In this document: in pieces, positions 13,985 through 25,900 of the stretch
Layout of the letters: the number at the start of each line of letters is the position of its first letter
Position numbering within the stretch: the first letter of the stretch is position 1
Source: Schistocephalus solidus
Lineage: Eukaryota; Platyhelminthes; Cestoda; Diphyllobothriidea; Diphyllobothriidae
Assembly (NCBI GenBank): GCA_017591395.1
Contig: WEDG01001408.1
Span: 248,001-312,000, forward strand
DNA: 64,000 nucleotides
Direction: 5' to 3'
Notes under the pieces: model-generated
Database searches by the model: none
The model's input: only the letters and a program-made list of their open reading frames with translations
Told to the model about the DNA's origin: nothing
Translations under genes and position numbers: made by a program

Positions 13985-14325
13985 CTGTGACGTGCCTTTC
14001 TCATGTGACCAATTACAACGCTCATGCAATGTTTTTGCACTAACTTCGGTGTGGCCAGATAACAGCAATTGTTGACGAATTGGGACAGGATTAATTGAGA
14101 CTCGTTTGTTTGTGATCTTGATGTAGGGTCCCGTGGAATCAGCCGAAGTTTGAGGGTGGGCAGTTGACCCCTCACAGATCTTCCAACAGACGCAAGTGTT
14201 AAGATTGAAAGAACCGCTGTTAAAGAAGGAAAATCTCTTAAGTTGTTTAATGGGTCTGGTGCAGTTACAGCCAAAGTAACGGGGAAAAAAATCAGAAGGG
14301 AGGCTCCAAACACTGCAGCCTGAAT
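13985..14325 (-). other. Weak candidate internal exon of an unknown minus-strand gene
   Basis: On the minus strand a pyrimidine-containing acceptor (ttttgtgtgccccag) ends after 14326 and a donor gtatgt starts at 13984. The 341 bases between are open in two frames; one carries a hydrophobic stretch (GASLLIFFPVTLAV). I do not recognise a family in either frame. Two overlapping open frames of this length in AT-moderate DNA can occur by chance, so this is only a candidate. Confidence 0.15.
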
Positions 14326-14365
14326 CTGGGGCACACAAAAGGGTCTTAAAATGCGTTACAATCAT

Positions 14366-17300
14366 AGAATAACCTGAAGTAATTATAACAAAAATCTTAG
14401 TAAATTTTTGATTCTTGCAGATTCTTGGTCAGTTACTCTTGACCTGATGAGGCGGAGAGCAGTACACGTGGAGGCCTTTTGTTCCGTTGGAAGCCGTTAA
14501 ACTAAATTAATAAATGGGGTAAACGTTCTGGGTGCCTCCTAGATTTTAACCCCTCCTCTCCTCCGCCACTGTCTTAAGATGTCAAAGAAGGCCGTAATTG
14601 TGCTAGGAAATCATCCATTGATTTTGGTAAAAAGCCTTCTAGACACGTGCTTTTATCGTCTGATCTTAGAATCTTGCGTCTTGATCCTGAGTCCCAGGAA
14701 GATCAAAAACGGTCCATCCGTTCAAAACTTTTATACGCGAGGGCATAATGACGTGTAGACAGTACAAATGACTCCACTAAACTGGACTGCACTCTTTAAC
14801 TTGGGGCTGTTTTTAAAAATATATCCAGTTTTTGATAAAAATAAAAATGGAAATACACCACCTCTTGTGTGTTGATTAATGTCGAAGACCCCACTGAAAT
14901 GACATCATTAACAATCGCAGGTTACAAGTGGGCAGTAACATTTTAACAATGATTTTGTCGTTCCATGCAACAACTGTAGCTAAGTGACTTCTTAGGCAAA
15001 TGATGTGAGCTGGTGTTATTAATTTAGTCAAAAACTGAAATGTTGTTCGTTTACTTTGCTAAGTGATGTAAGTATTACATAATTCACTAAAACCTCTGTT
15101 GCGTATTTAAAGAAAATTCAGGTTCTCAAAAGGTTACATGCAAGGAGGAACAATTACATTAAGGAGCCAGAAGATGACTTATTGCACGTAGTCAGTAAGT
15201 ATCTGAACAAACTGCGTCGCTGCACTTACCAGGGGTAGTTCAGACCTGGCCAGGAGAATTTAAGCACAATTCTCCTTTTGCGGTTTCCAACGGATAAAAT
15301 CAAGGCAAAATAAATTATGTTGGCTGTTTAAAACCTTAGTGACCCCAATCCCTCCGTATTTTAATTGTCTTTTACCTCTGTTCCATGTCTAATTGACTTC
15401 AAATTCTTAACCTCCGCTCATCAGCCAGGAAGTCGGTAACTTATAAATGCTGCAGTGCAACTCTAGTACACAGCAGTTTCTACATCGTCATTAACGAGGC
15501 CACCATTGTCCTTAGATGCAACCACGAGTAAGATGTATGTATTTGGTAGCATTAGGGAGACGTGCGCAACATTCAGCTCTGTTTACTTACGGCCCATCAG
15601 GTATTAATGGCAATTTCAAATTGAACCACCGGAAGCTGATGTTTTGCACGTTAGATAATATCTCGAACTTACTTTGATTAATGTCTGTTACACTCGTGAC
15701 TGGTCGCCATTAAGATCTAGCTCAGCGAGTCAGCCCTCTTGGGGCCAAATTGTTTGAGCCAAGGTTCATTTGCCAAACCGAGTATAATTTACGTTTAAAC
15801 TCTAAATCTAATCTTTTGTTGCTAAGCGCTGGATTTATCCTCTCCTGTAAACATACCACAGGCATTTGAGGTCATCGTTCAATTGGGAATTCCCAATAGT
15901 TAAAGGGACCTATATTTCAATATTTCTCAACCTTAAATAAGCCCAATCTCTAAAAGGCTAGTGAAGGTTTTTGTAAGATACTGGAGTAGGTAGCCCGTAT
16001 TGCAGGTAGTTTGGCGCTAAGCTCCAACAGGAGTAGGGATTAAGGTTCGACATGGAATATGGCGCAAGGTCACCGGTCATGAGGAGTAATTATGTCCTTG
16101 GGCAATCAAGACTTTTATCAGATATCTGGAGCGCAATAGTACAATTTTGGGTGGTCAGGCTTAGTCTCATTATTAACGTTAATATGGAAAAAATAAAAAA
16201 ACCTTTTATAAAGTACAAACATTCCTGAACGTGCCTGCATATGTTTCTCCAAATATAATACTTAGCAGATATTTCGTTGATTTTCCGCGACCAGTGATGC
16301 ATCAAAGAGGTCAATGCGGCAGTTAGCCCGATAGACTCCTCCAGCTCCTTTTTTTAGAAGTTGCTTTTCATTTCAATCATTTGGATTTCATCCAATTAAT
16401 ATTAAACCTGGACAATCGTAAACAAAATTTGCGATATTAATGCAAATATTCAACTTTAAAAAGATTTAATTTGGTCAAAATCCGCATGCTTATTGTTGAT
16501 AAGGCAAGAATATGTATTTTTGACAGATCTACTCTGTCACCTTTCTAGCTGCGTGAGTTTCCGTATTTTCAAGCCATGCTATGAGCAGTATTAGCAGAGA
16601 ACTTACTTGCTATTTAGGTGCATTTTGCTTGTTAAGCTCAATTGAGGACCAAACTCACACATCTTCCATAAATATGGATGAAATACGAATTTTGACCTTA
16701 GTTTTTAGGCCTGGAAGTCTTCATGGCCTACCAACTCGCCAAATCACGATATAAATGTAAATATTTCGTTTTTTAAACTAAAAATTGAGATCTGGTGAAA
16801 GTTTCAGTTCTGCGCTGGCGAGTGTAGAATGCGAGTTAATGAGAACGACACAACAGAGGCAATTTTGGCCCTCTCTAGCTTTGAAAATATTTTTATTAGA
16901 ATAATTATATTATGTAGAACAATGCCAAAAAAACATTCCAGAGCATTTGACACCTTCCGAACTTTTTAACTTAGCAGTCCAAGAAAGTTCAGTAGTTATA
17001 TATTTACGTTTGCCAATGACTTAACTCATTCGCTGACTTTTGATGTGCTTACTGCTATTCTTTTATTTCAATCAGGTCAGTGGGCTTTAAGCTGGTGTTA
17101 ATCGATCTCTAATGAGAAAACAATGATCAATTATAAGATGCTTTTTGCTAAACACATGCAGATCCAGACGCCTTGCAAAGTCACGTTGTATTTAACAGAG
17201 CTTTTTAGTACTTGGGGTTGTTCATTAAACTAGGTTAACCAGTGTATTATGAGCAAGTATACGATTTCCGACCAGCATTATAGGATGATTAGTGATATCG

Positions 17301-17569
17301 TTATGTTTTCTGTAAAATGTTGTACCCACGTTGTATTCAGCACTCTCCAGCACACATGTTACATGGATTTGCAATCAAGCCAGTTCTGCGTCCTTTCGCA
17401 CCCACACCGTGTGCCAAAAATGAAGAAGGAACTTGCAAAAGACGGCCGTCTGGTCTACGTGGCTGTTGAACTTTCGCTGATAGAGTAAAAACCAGCCTTT
17501 CGTTTGGTGTCCAGATTTTAAGAATACTATTCCACTAATATACAACACCTTTTAAAATTTTCTTCCCTC
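14366..17569. other. Collagen upstream flank, nothing recognised
   Basis: About 3.2 kb with open frames up to 79 codons and no family match. No Gly-X-Y coding on the minus strand, so no divergent partner collagen is seen here. Confidence 0.5.
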
Positions 17570-18451
17570 CAAGCCATGTTATTCAATCCTCCTCGAACGC
17601 CCTCCCCCACCCCCCACCCCCACCGCCCCATCTCACTGCAGTCCAAAACCAAAAACGACGCCCCTCAAGGCCGCCTGTGTGTGCGCGCGCGTGCAAGAGG
17701 AGGCTCTCCTAGCCCTGCCCCCTTCTTCTGTCCTGGTCGCCTGTGCACGCATACATATAGGCGGAGGTGGACAAAAGTGCCCTCTGATCTTCTTCTCTCC
17801 TCTACATAATTTTGCCTCACGGCGTGCACATGTGTTGCAGTCGTCAGTGTCGCCGCGTCCAGTCACCGAGATGTAGGAGACGACAATAAATCCCACTCCA
17901 CTCCAACCGCCCCGCCTCCCACCGAACTCCGCTTTCTGTTATTCGGTCGATGAGAGTGCCCCACCTGGGATGGATGAGCGTGCGTGCACACCTCTAGGCC
18001 TGTCTGTAGGCGTATGCGTGTATATGCTAGGGTGCTGTCGCTGTCGCTGCCTACCCCCCGGCCGGCGGACTAGACATCGTCGCAGTTGGACCGATGGTGG
18101 TGGCTCCACCAACCGGGTTTCCCCTTGTCGTACCGGTATGCTGCCCTCTCCGTTGCCTCCACACCGCCAGCACCCTCCACTCTGCTTCAGGAGTGACAGA
18201 AACAACAACAACAACAGAAGCAGCACACACAGGCCTGCGGCACCTCTCAACACTGCTGCCAGTGTGAGCAGACACAACTTGCTTCAACGCAACTTCCCTG
18301 AGCGGTTGTGCAGAAAGCAGAACGAGTTTTTGGCTCTCAGCCTACGAACTGCCTTCCCTGACGACTTGACGGAAGCGTAGGCAGGGATCAGAATTTTTGT
18401 GGAAACCCTGATATCTTCGTCCTCTTCGGAGAACAAGAACGTCACGGTTCA
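17570..18451 (+). promoter_or_regulatory. GC/CpG-rich likely promoter and 5' leader of the collagen gene
   Basis: This block differs sharply from the AT-rich sequence on both sides. It has C-rich runs (17598-17630), a GTGTGTGCGCGCG stretch near 17677-17692, repeated GCAC/CGTGC words, GCTGTCGCTGTCGCTG near 18031-18050 and a short (AAC)n run at 18201-18216. It ends at the chosen collagen start codon. Its position fits a CpG-rich promoter plus 5' UTR. No clear TATA box or initiator can be assigned, and the short open frames here look like by-products of base composition. Confidence 0.45.
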
Positions 18452-18474
18452 ATGTCTGCCGCGAATGTCCACAG
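18452..18474 (+). CDS. Collagen IV exon 1 (start codon, first part of signal peptide)
   Basis: ATG followed by MSAANVH and two bases (AG), then a donor gtacgt at 18475. The open phase (2) matches exon 2, whose first base completes an AGA arginine codon. I chose this start because the joined product [20 protein letters not shown]... has the n-region, charged flank and hydrophobic core of a signal peptide. The context around the ATG is weak (T at -3). The transcribed part of exon 1 presumably extends upstream as 5' UTR; its start cannot be read. A transcript would settle it. Confidence 0.72.
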
Positions 18475-19943
18475 GTACGTCCTCCAAGCGCAGAGTGACG
18501 TTTTCTTTTGTCATAATTTTCCCACTGGATGTTTTCGCTTGCAGAATAGGTACTTGCAAACGACCCGTCTGGCATTTCGGATAGTGATCAACACTTGGGA
18601 GTTGCTCCTCTTTACTGACTGCTATGGCGGAGCAGAAATCATACGTCCACAAGCGGGATCAATTGCTGAACATGAGTCTTTCCTGCCGTTTGCTATGCTA
18701 ACTTAACTAAGGCCACTCATGGGTCCAGCTACGATTACAAGCCCCTTCCAAATTATGCGGAAGTTGAGTAATTGTAACGAGAGAAAATCCGCATAGATGA
18801 CAGCAGCCATAAGGAATAGGCAGACTGTTTTTTAAATTTTGGTTTCCCTTGAGGATTTTGCTGTCAACTAGCGGTAACTAGAGTAGAACGGACTCATCTG
18901 TTTGTATGAGCAGTATTCTAATTTATAGGAGTTTATGTCTATGCCCCTGGGTTCGAGTGTGAATCTGAAACTTCAGGCGATTAACGTTCGTTTCCATGCG
19001 ATCGCGTCTATGCTCCTATTGGTCCTCTTCTGACTAACAAATTTTCAATACAAAGAAGCACAAAAACCTCACCATAATCTGCGTCAAAGACCCCCTTTTG
19101 GAAAATTATGCTGCAGGCACGCTTCTGCGTACCTCATCCGTAAGAACCTTAAAGATGCTCTACTTTTCTTTATTTTTTCATGTTTTATATTTCAGACTGA
19201 AGTCCATCCTCGCGTCAGTCGTAGTCTTAGGTCTCCTTTCAGGGGTTATTTGTGTAAGTTTCACAAATTATTGTAGTCCTTATTGGGCTCTTATTATTTG
19301 ATGTCAGGGATCCTCTTCAGAAAGTTAAGGCCTATTTCGTTCGATAATCTAAAGCAGAGCAAAAAAACAACTCAGATAACATTTCGTCAAATATTCTATA
19401 GCTCCAATTTCTTTAGCATTGTTCAAATATTGGCTCATCCATTAAAACTGACTTCCTTAGGTCACCTGCCGCTCTTAAGCGAACAATGTGAGGCTGCAGA
19501 TGCATTAGGAACTTTTTATTAAAGACTTATCATGACTTCAAGTGAATGTAACAGCAGACGTTCGTGATCGTGCAGCTGCTGGTTTCTCTTGTTAGTTCTC
19601 TATCAAAATCGAACAGTTTGAAGTAGAACACTTGTCTCTAGCATTGTAGGACTATAGCGAATAATTTTAATCTTATTTTCTAAAGATCCTTGAGGAGAAG
19701 TTGACTAATCTACGAAGCTACTTTAAATAGCACCTTAAAATGGCATTGAAAGAATTTAGGATATGTATATATATATATATATATATTTATATTATGATAG
19801 TGAGGTGTTCACCGATCTGGCTAAGGAACATGGATGTTCCGTTGTGCCCTGGAGCTCACTTTAGAGCCCTCGCAGGCAGTTGCATAGCAACATGGGGAAT
19901 ATGATGATAAGGTGGAACATTGTCTTGTCGGTTCCACCTTATC

Positions 19944-19974
<31 letters not shown>

Positions 19975-22900
19975 TCCAAAGGAACTTACAAGTGTGACAC
20001 ATTTAAAGAGGCCTGTTTTGTTGAAAATTTATGAAAAATTGATATATTTCTTAATTACAGCATTTTTAGTTATGTTAAATCTTATTCCTGAGCGAAATGG
20101 TTTATTTAAAAAAATGTTCCTACCAATCAACATTTCAGTTAACAGTTGGCAAACTTTGAAAAAATCAACGTTTCATCAAGAAAGTTATTGTAAGGTTATC
20201 CATTGACAGTAATTTCCAAGTTTGGTTTTCCAGCTGCCGGAGGGAACCCCGAGCTGCGAGGAGATCTGTACACCTGATGCCTGTCAGTGCGTTGGCATTA
20301 AGGGTGAATTGGTAAGTAGGGCGTCTTTGTTTGAATTATAAATGCCAAAATCCACCAAACTCACGGGTGCCTTAATCCTATCCAGTGTAAAAAGAAAACA
20401 ACTGTCAATTATACAAAGATTTTTCTTATTACTAAAATGCATATTTAAAGGTTATATTTCCTCTAAACTGCTACTTTAAATCTATCTTTTGGTTTATATT
20501 AGGCTTGCGGTGACCCCAGTAGTCAAGAGAATTTGATTGATTATTAAAATTCTCTCTGTTAGGGGTAATTAGTTATAATTTCTGCTTTTCTGGCATTTTA
20601 CCCATCCAACAGCGTCCTTTATCTAGTGAGGTGACGAACTGAGTTGCTTATCTACCAAAGTTGGTATAATAGCAGTAAATCCTTCTGTTTACTATATGGT
20701 TTATTAATAGGCGACGCTTGCAATGATGTTGAAATAAGTAACAGCATTAATTATTTGCACTCTCATGTTTTTTAAGATAAGGCAGTAAGCGTAAGGAATA
20801 TTTTTAGCTGTTTTTCTGACTTCGTTTGACAACTTTAATGCCCCAGATATAATAAAATATGCGTTTTTGTGTTAAGGGACCCCAAGGACCTCGAGGACCC
20901 CCCGGCGATCCCGGCCCCGAAGGTGCCCAAGGCCCTCAAGGTTTCTGGGGCGACCGGGGAGCTCGTGGTCCCCCTGGCATAGATGGTTTACCTGGTCCCA
21001 AAGGAGAGCAAGTAGGTTATTGGATATGGTTTTCAAATATACTTCACATAAATGCCCAAATTAAAGACACAGTGGCTTAATTTACATTTTCTTCGCCTAA
21101 TCACCACTCAAAGGTATTAGTATTTTCCTAAAGGGACTAAAATGTCATCAAAATAAAATTTTATCTTCCAAATTTACCCCACGTAAAGCATAACAGCTAT
21201 CTACATTACCTTTTGGACCTTTTCAGCGATACTCACACACAGAGCTCAGTAAATTTAGAAAATGGTCAAATGATTGAATAAGTGTTTCAACGTTTGTTAA
21301 ACTTCATGGCCTTTACTAGATAAGGACAGTGAAAATGCCCTTTGTGTTTCAACTTCCGTTTTGAAGAAAGAAAACATTTATATTATATTTCTATGTGACT
21401 ATCGAACCTGCTATTTTATTCCTTTTGATTTGTTCCTGTTTGACAAACTTTCAGACGTGTGTTGATGATAATGAACAAGCGCATAATTTACGAAATTTAC
21501 CTCAGAACATTAGAAAGCTTGCAAATGTCTTACGAATTATGCTCGAAACTGACATATATCATTGAAAACATATGACTTACGTCAACATTGTTGGACCATA
21601 AACAGTTTTAGAGGCTATCCGTTTTCTTTTGTTTTAGCAAACTGCACTCATTGTGTGCTGAGTTTTGGTATACAAGTTCGATGCCTTTTGTCGTTTAAGA
21701 AAGGAAACGCAGATTACTTTACCTTATTTTAATGTTAAACTTTTTTCACATGCAAGTACTCCTTATATCTATGAGGCATTTCCAGTGTCCGTTTTATGTT
21801 AGCTGTTATCTGCAACTATCTCGCACTAATAAGGACAAAAAGATGACTTATTTGGTAAGCATGAGGAATTTTTTGAACTATAACTTCCAAATTTTGGAGC
21901 TACTGAAAAGATTTGCTTGGTCAGTAAAAGAAAATGATCATGCAGCGTTTTAAATGAACCACGTTACAACGTGGCCAATGTTTGTTCTGATTCGCCTTTA
22001 CTCTCAAGTTTGCAACTCTCTCACTCAGACAACTGTCAAAATAACAAAAACGATGAAAGCCAATGGTCATTTTGGAAGAAGTGAATTTGTAACCTAAGAG
22101 AAAACACACGTACTTAAAAACATTCTGCTAGATTTTCTTGTTTTGTAGTTAGGGCTTATTTTCCCTTGAATTGCATTGATGTGCCTGACTGTCTTCTGTT
22201 GATTTCAGGGTCCTCGGGGTCCATTAGGTGCTCCCGGAGAACTGGGCGTATCGGTAAGTGGTGGGGTTACTCAGGTTGAAGCTAACCGAAGTCCCTGTTT
22301 TTAGGGAGGACCAGGCGCACGTGGACCCAAGGGTACCAAGGGAGCCACAGGTTGCCAAGGTCCAAGGGTATGTCATGCAGTTCCAGCTATTGTTCATAAT
22401 ACCTGGGCTGAGACTTGAAAGCCAAATGAGGAGTATACTTTCGAAAACTATGTTTTTCTAGGGTGAAAAAGGAGAAGAAGGACCTGCAGGCTTGGACGGG
22501 AACCAGGGACCTCCAGGAGAGGCCGGGCCGCAAGGACCCAAGGGTTTACCGAGCTCAGTAGATGAGGGTCCCCCTGGACAAGAGGTGTGTTAGAGGATCT
22601 AGCTTAACGATCTCAACTAATGCCTGAATATAATTTTTCAAGCTGGTTTTAAAAAATTTACGATACCAACAGGATGCAGTCTTTTACTCGACCATGCCGT
22701 TGAAAGTAATTCATGACGGAAATAAACTAATAAATACTATTGGTCCCGAGGTCAAAATTTTGAAATTTCCGTGGTTTTCCTAAAACCTTAGACTGAGTCA
22801 TTTCGGTTAAAATAACAAAACAACGTGCCGAGGGCTTTTAGTGCTGCAGGTAGACTACTTTTATCAGCACTTTGAACCTATGAACCTCGCATGTTGTTCA

Positions 22901-25900
22901 GTTATAGTGTCTTAAGCGGTTGCATTGGGCATGTTTTATGCCTCTAGCACTCGCAACTACACCACTTTTGTGAAGAAGATGCCATATCTTTTGTATTTTT
23001 GCTTAGTTTTATATATTTCCTCCAAAATCAGCCTTCTGCACATTGAAGTGACGGGACGCAAATGGTGGATCCAAACGATGTCTTCCCACATACACTGCGT
23101 GTGTCAGTACTACGTGGGCGTATGTGATGCTGTGACGCATCAGCGCATTCCTCCATCTAGCTACTCGGGCATTTCCACGCACTAAGTTAGAAAGGGTTTA
23201 AACTGCACAGCAAAGGCAGTTGGAATATTTTGAAATTACTTTTGGACGTACACATCACCTGACAGTTATTAAAGTCCTTTTAGAACGGTCAAATTTTGCT
23301 TGTAACATGCGTCTAAAACAATACTAACTGCTAATAAAGATGTGATTGGGCTTAAAATGTCATGTTTGTTGTGCCTAATTTATTGTTCGTACTCAAAATG
23401 TAACTTTTAACCGTCAATTAATTATATTCTTGCTCCTTATAGCCGGTTTTTCAATTCTACTGGGAAAATGTTTATTTAGTATTCAATAATATCTCGGCTT
23501 AAAAGGCGAAAGCTGCAAATAAGATTTTATGAATGTATGCTGTTTTTAGATTTCTGTACGCACTCATAAATATGTTATCCTCAATGGCTAACAATAATAT
23601 TAAATTAATTTGAATTTTTCTAGATAATAAAATCAATTTTTAAACTTCAATTTTACTCTACACGTTATTAGGGTGAACCTGGCAATATTGGAGAAGAAGG
23701 TCCACAGGTTCGTGTAACGATTATTATTTTTGGTGTCTTATATGATAATTTTTCTTAAGTATCTTAGAAATGCATTTTACCGTTGAGGACGAGGGATATG
23801 CTTTATTTTGGCAGTATTATTGACACTTTTCAGCAAAAAATAGCTCCATTCACTGATGATATGGAAAAGTTAACAGCTTACGCGAAAAACCAAGAGGTTA
23901 ACATGGACATCTATTGGGGACACAGTCTCTGCATTTCTCTCTCTTTAAACGTGAAGTGGCTTGCTAGAAATGATAATACAGAACGCTGATATGCCAATTT
24001 AGGGCAAGTGATATGGCGAAAGCTTCGGCGCATGTGACGGGAAGACTGCCCGGAAATCTTTAAATCGCCAGATAAGGGATTGACCTGTGTAATAAGAACG
24101 TAAACGAGTAATATTATAAATAATTTTACAAATTTTCATAAAAAGGTATACATATTAAATGCGAATGAAAGGTTAACACCAAGGTAGCGTAAAGAGGACA
24201 CCTCTTCGGGTAGAAAGTCTAAGGATTCATGACCGTGAGAGCATCGCAGTCGGAAAACGCACTGGACTGATTTCGGATTGTTCAGGAGAAGACCGTTTTT
24301 CAATGACCATGCTGAGACGCAGTCCAGGTTATCCTGCAGAAACTGGAGATGTGTCTGATTTTAAAAAGGATGAACAACAGCAACAAAGAAAACATATTTA
24401 ACATACAAGCAGCCACTTGGCGATCATAAGTCCTCAGTGTGGTGGAAGAAAAGGTGAGAGAATGAGATGGCACCCTTAAGAACACAGTTATTGGGAAGGA
24501 CCACAGATTTACGCTTGCCGAATTTTAAGAAGTTAGTGCGGGAAGTAAATAAGTCTGAAAGCCAACAGAGACATGTAAGAGCCACACGTGGATGTTTTTT
24601 TACGGAGGAGATGGCGGGGGATGGTATTGAAGGCAGAGGAGTAGTCAAGAAATGCACAGGCGTACGCACGGAAACCTCTATTTAAATCTTGTAGAGCAAA
24701 ATGGACAACAAAAGCAATAGTATCAAGGGTACTGAGCCTGACCTTATATGCAACTTGGAAGGGGTCGAACAAATTGGTGGAGCATAGCATAATTATATAT
24801 AAGGGGACTCGTTCAGCAAGCCTCTGTAAAGCGGAAGAGATGGCGATTCGATGAAAACATTAAGGACCAAAAATAATGGAGTATTCTAGTATGGAGTAAT
24901 TATTATTGGGCGCCTAACGTCAGGAATCTCAAATTCCATGAAAAACATGTTGCTAAGGTGTGCAAAATAAGGGCTATTTGACAGCAGCAAGATTTGAAGA
25001 TAAATGGTGAGGCATTATCCGGCCCGGCAACCGATGAATCACGGACCTTATAAGGTGTTTTTCCACTGTCGCAGATGCCATAGGAGAAAAGACACTTGGT
25101 AGTGGTATTTTGTTTGAGAGAGGATTGCAGTTTATTTACAAATTCTAAATCAGCAAAAACATGTACCACTTCGGTGTCTGGGTCAGTGAGACGCCTAATC
25201 TTTCTCCACATTTCAACAGAGGTAAGATGGGACGAAGATGTAGAGGAAGAGGCAAAAAGCTGAGTAACAAACAAATCGTTTAGTCTAAAAATCTCTCTTT
25301 TCATTGGGACATTTACGTCCTTTACATTGTCGTATAGTCCCAGTTAGTAGAAAAGCTTCTTTTTAAATCTTAAAATTTTTAGATAGGTTAAAGAAAGTCT
25401 GTCGGGTCTAACCATAACGATATCAAGAAGACAGCAAAAATTAAACATTTCTTTTAAAATTTTTTAAGGTAGCTGGAGCATAATTTAATGTTAGATTGTT
25501 TGAGGAAAGTGTGAATAGTTTAAGATATACACGTCTGAAGCAGGTAAATTTCTTTTATGGGAATTTGTTGTAAACCTTAGTTTTCCTCTCGGGTTTGGGC
25601 AACAGCGGAGATCTAAGAGTGGAAGTTTTGACGACCACGCTTTTGAGCAGCCTTTTACGTTAACCTTTTGTTCGAACTTTTCAGTAAAAGTAATTTATGA
25701 TCCCTTAAAAGAAGAGGGCTTCTACTAATTTAACTCTTAATGCTTGCATAAAAATCTATAAACATTCACGGGAATCTGGCTTTATCACATAGCCCAATAT
25801 GCAATGGAATTTTGAGTGCGGTACACATTTCAGCCTCAGTTTCCTGGACGTTGTCCTCCGAGAATCTTCTCCGACAAAACTTATCGGTGCGGAATTTTCT

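Larger units (their letters stand above)
19254..20233 (+). other. Intron 2 (phase 0) with TA repeats and foldback arm
   Basis: 980 bp, gtaagt to ttccag. Contains two (TA)n tracts, one foldback-family arm and a perfect hairpin, listed separately. Confidence 0.8.

Noticed and set aside
17939..18277. Minus-strand open frame of 112 codons starting with a leucine-rich, signal-like stretch
   Set aside because: The leucines come from the (AAC)n tract read in antisense and the remainder is low-complexity arginine/glycine from the GC-rich block. No splice partner or family feature supports it.
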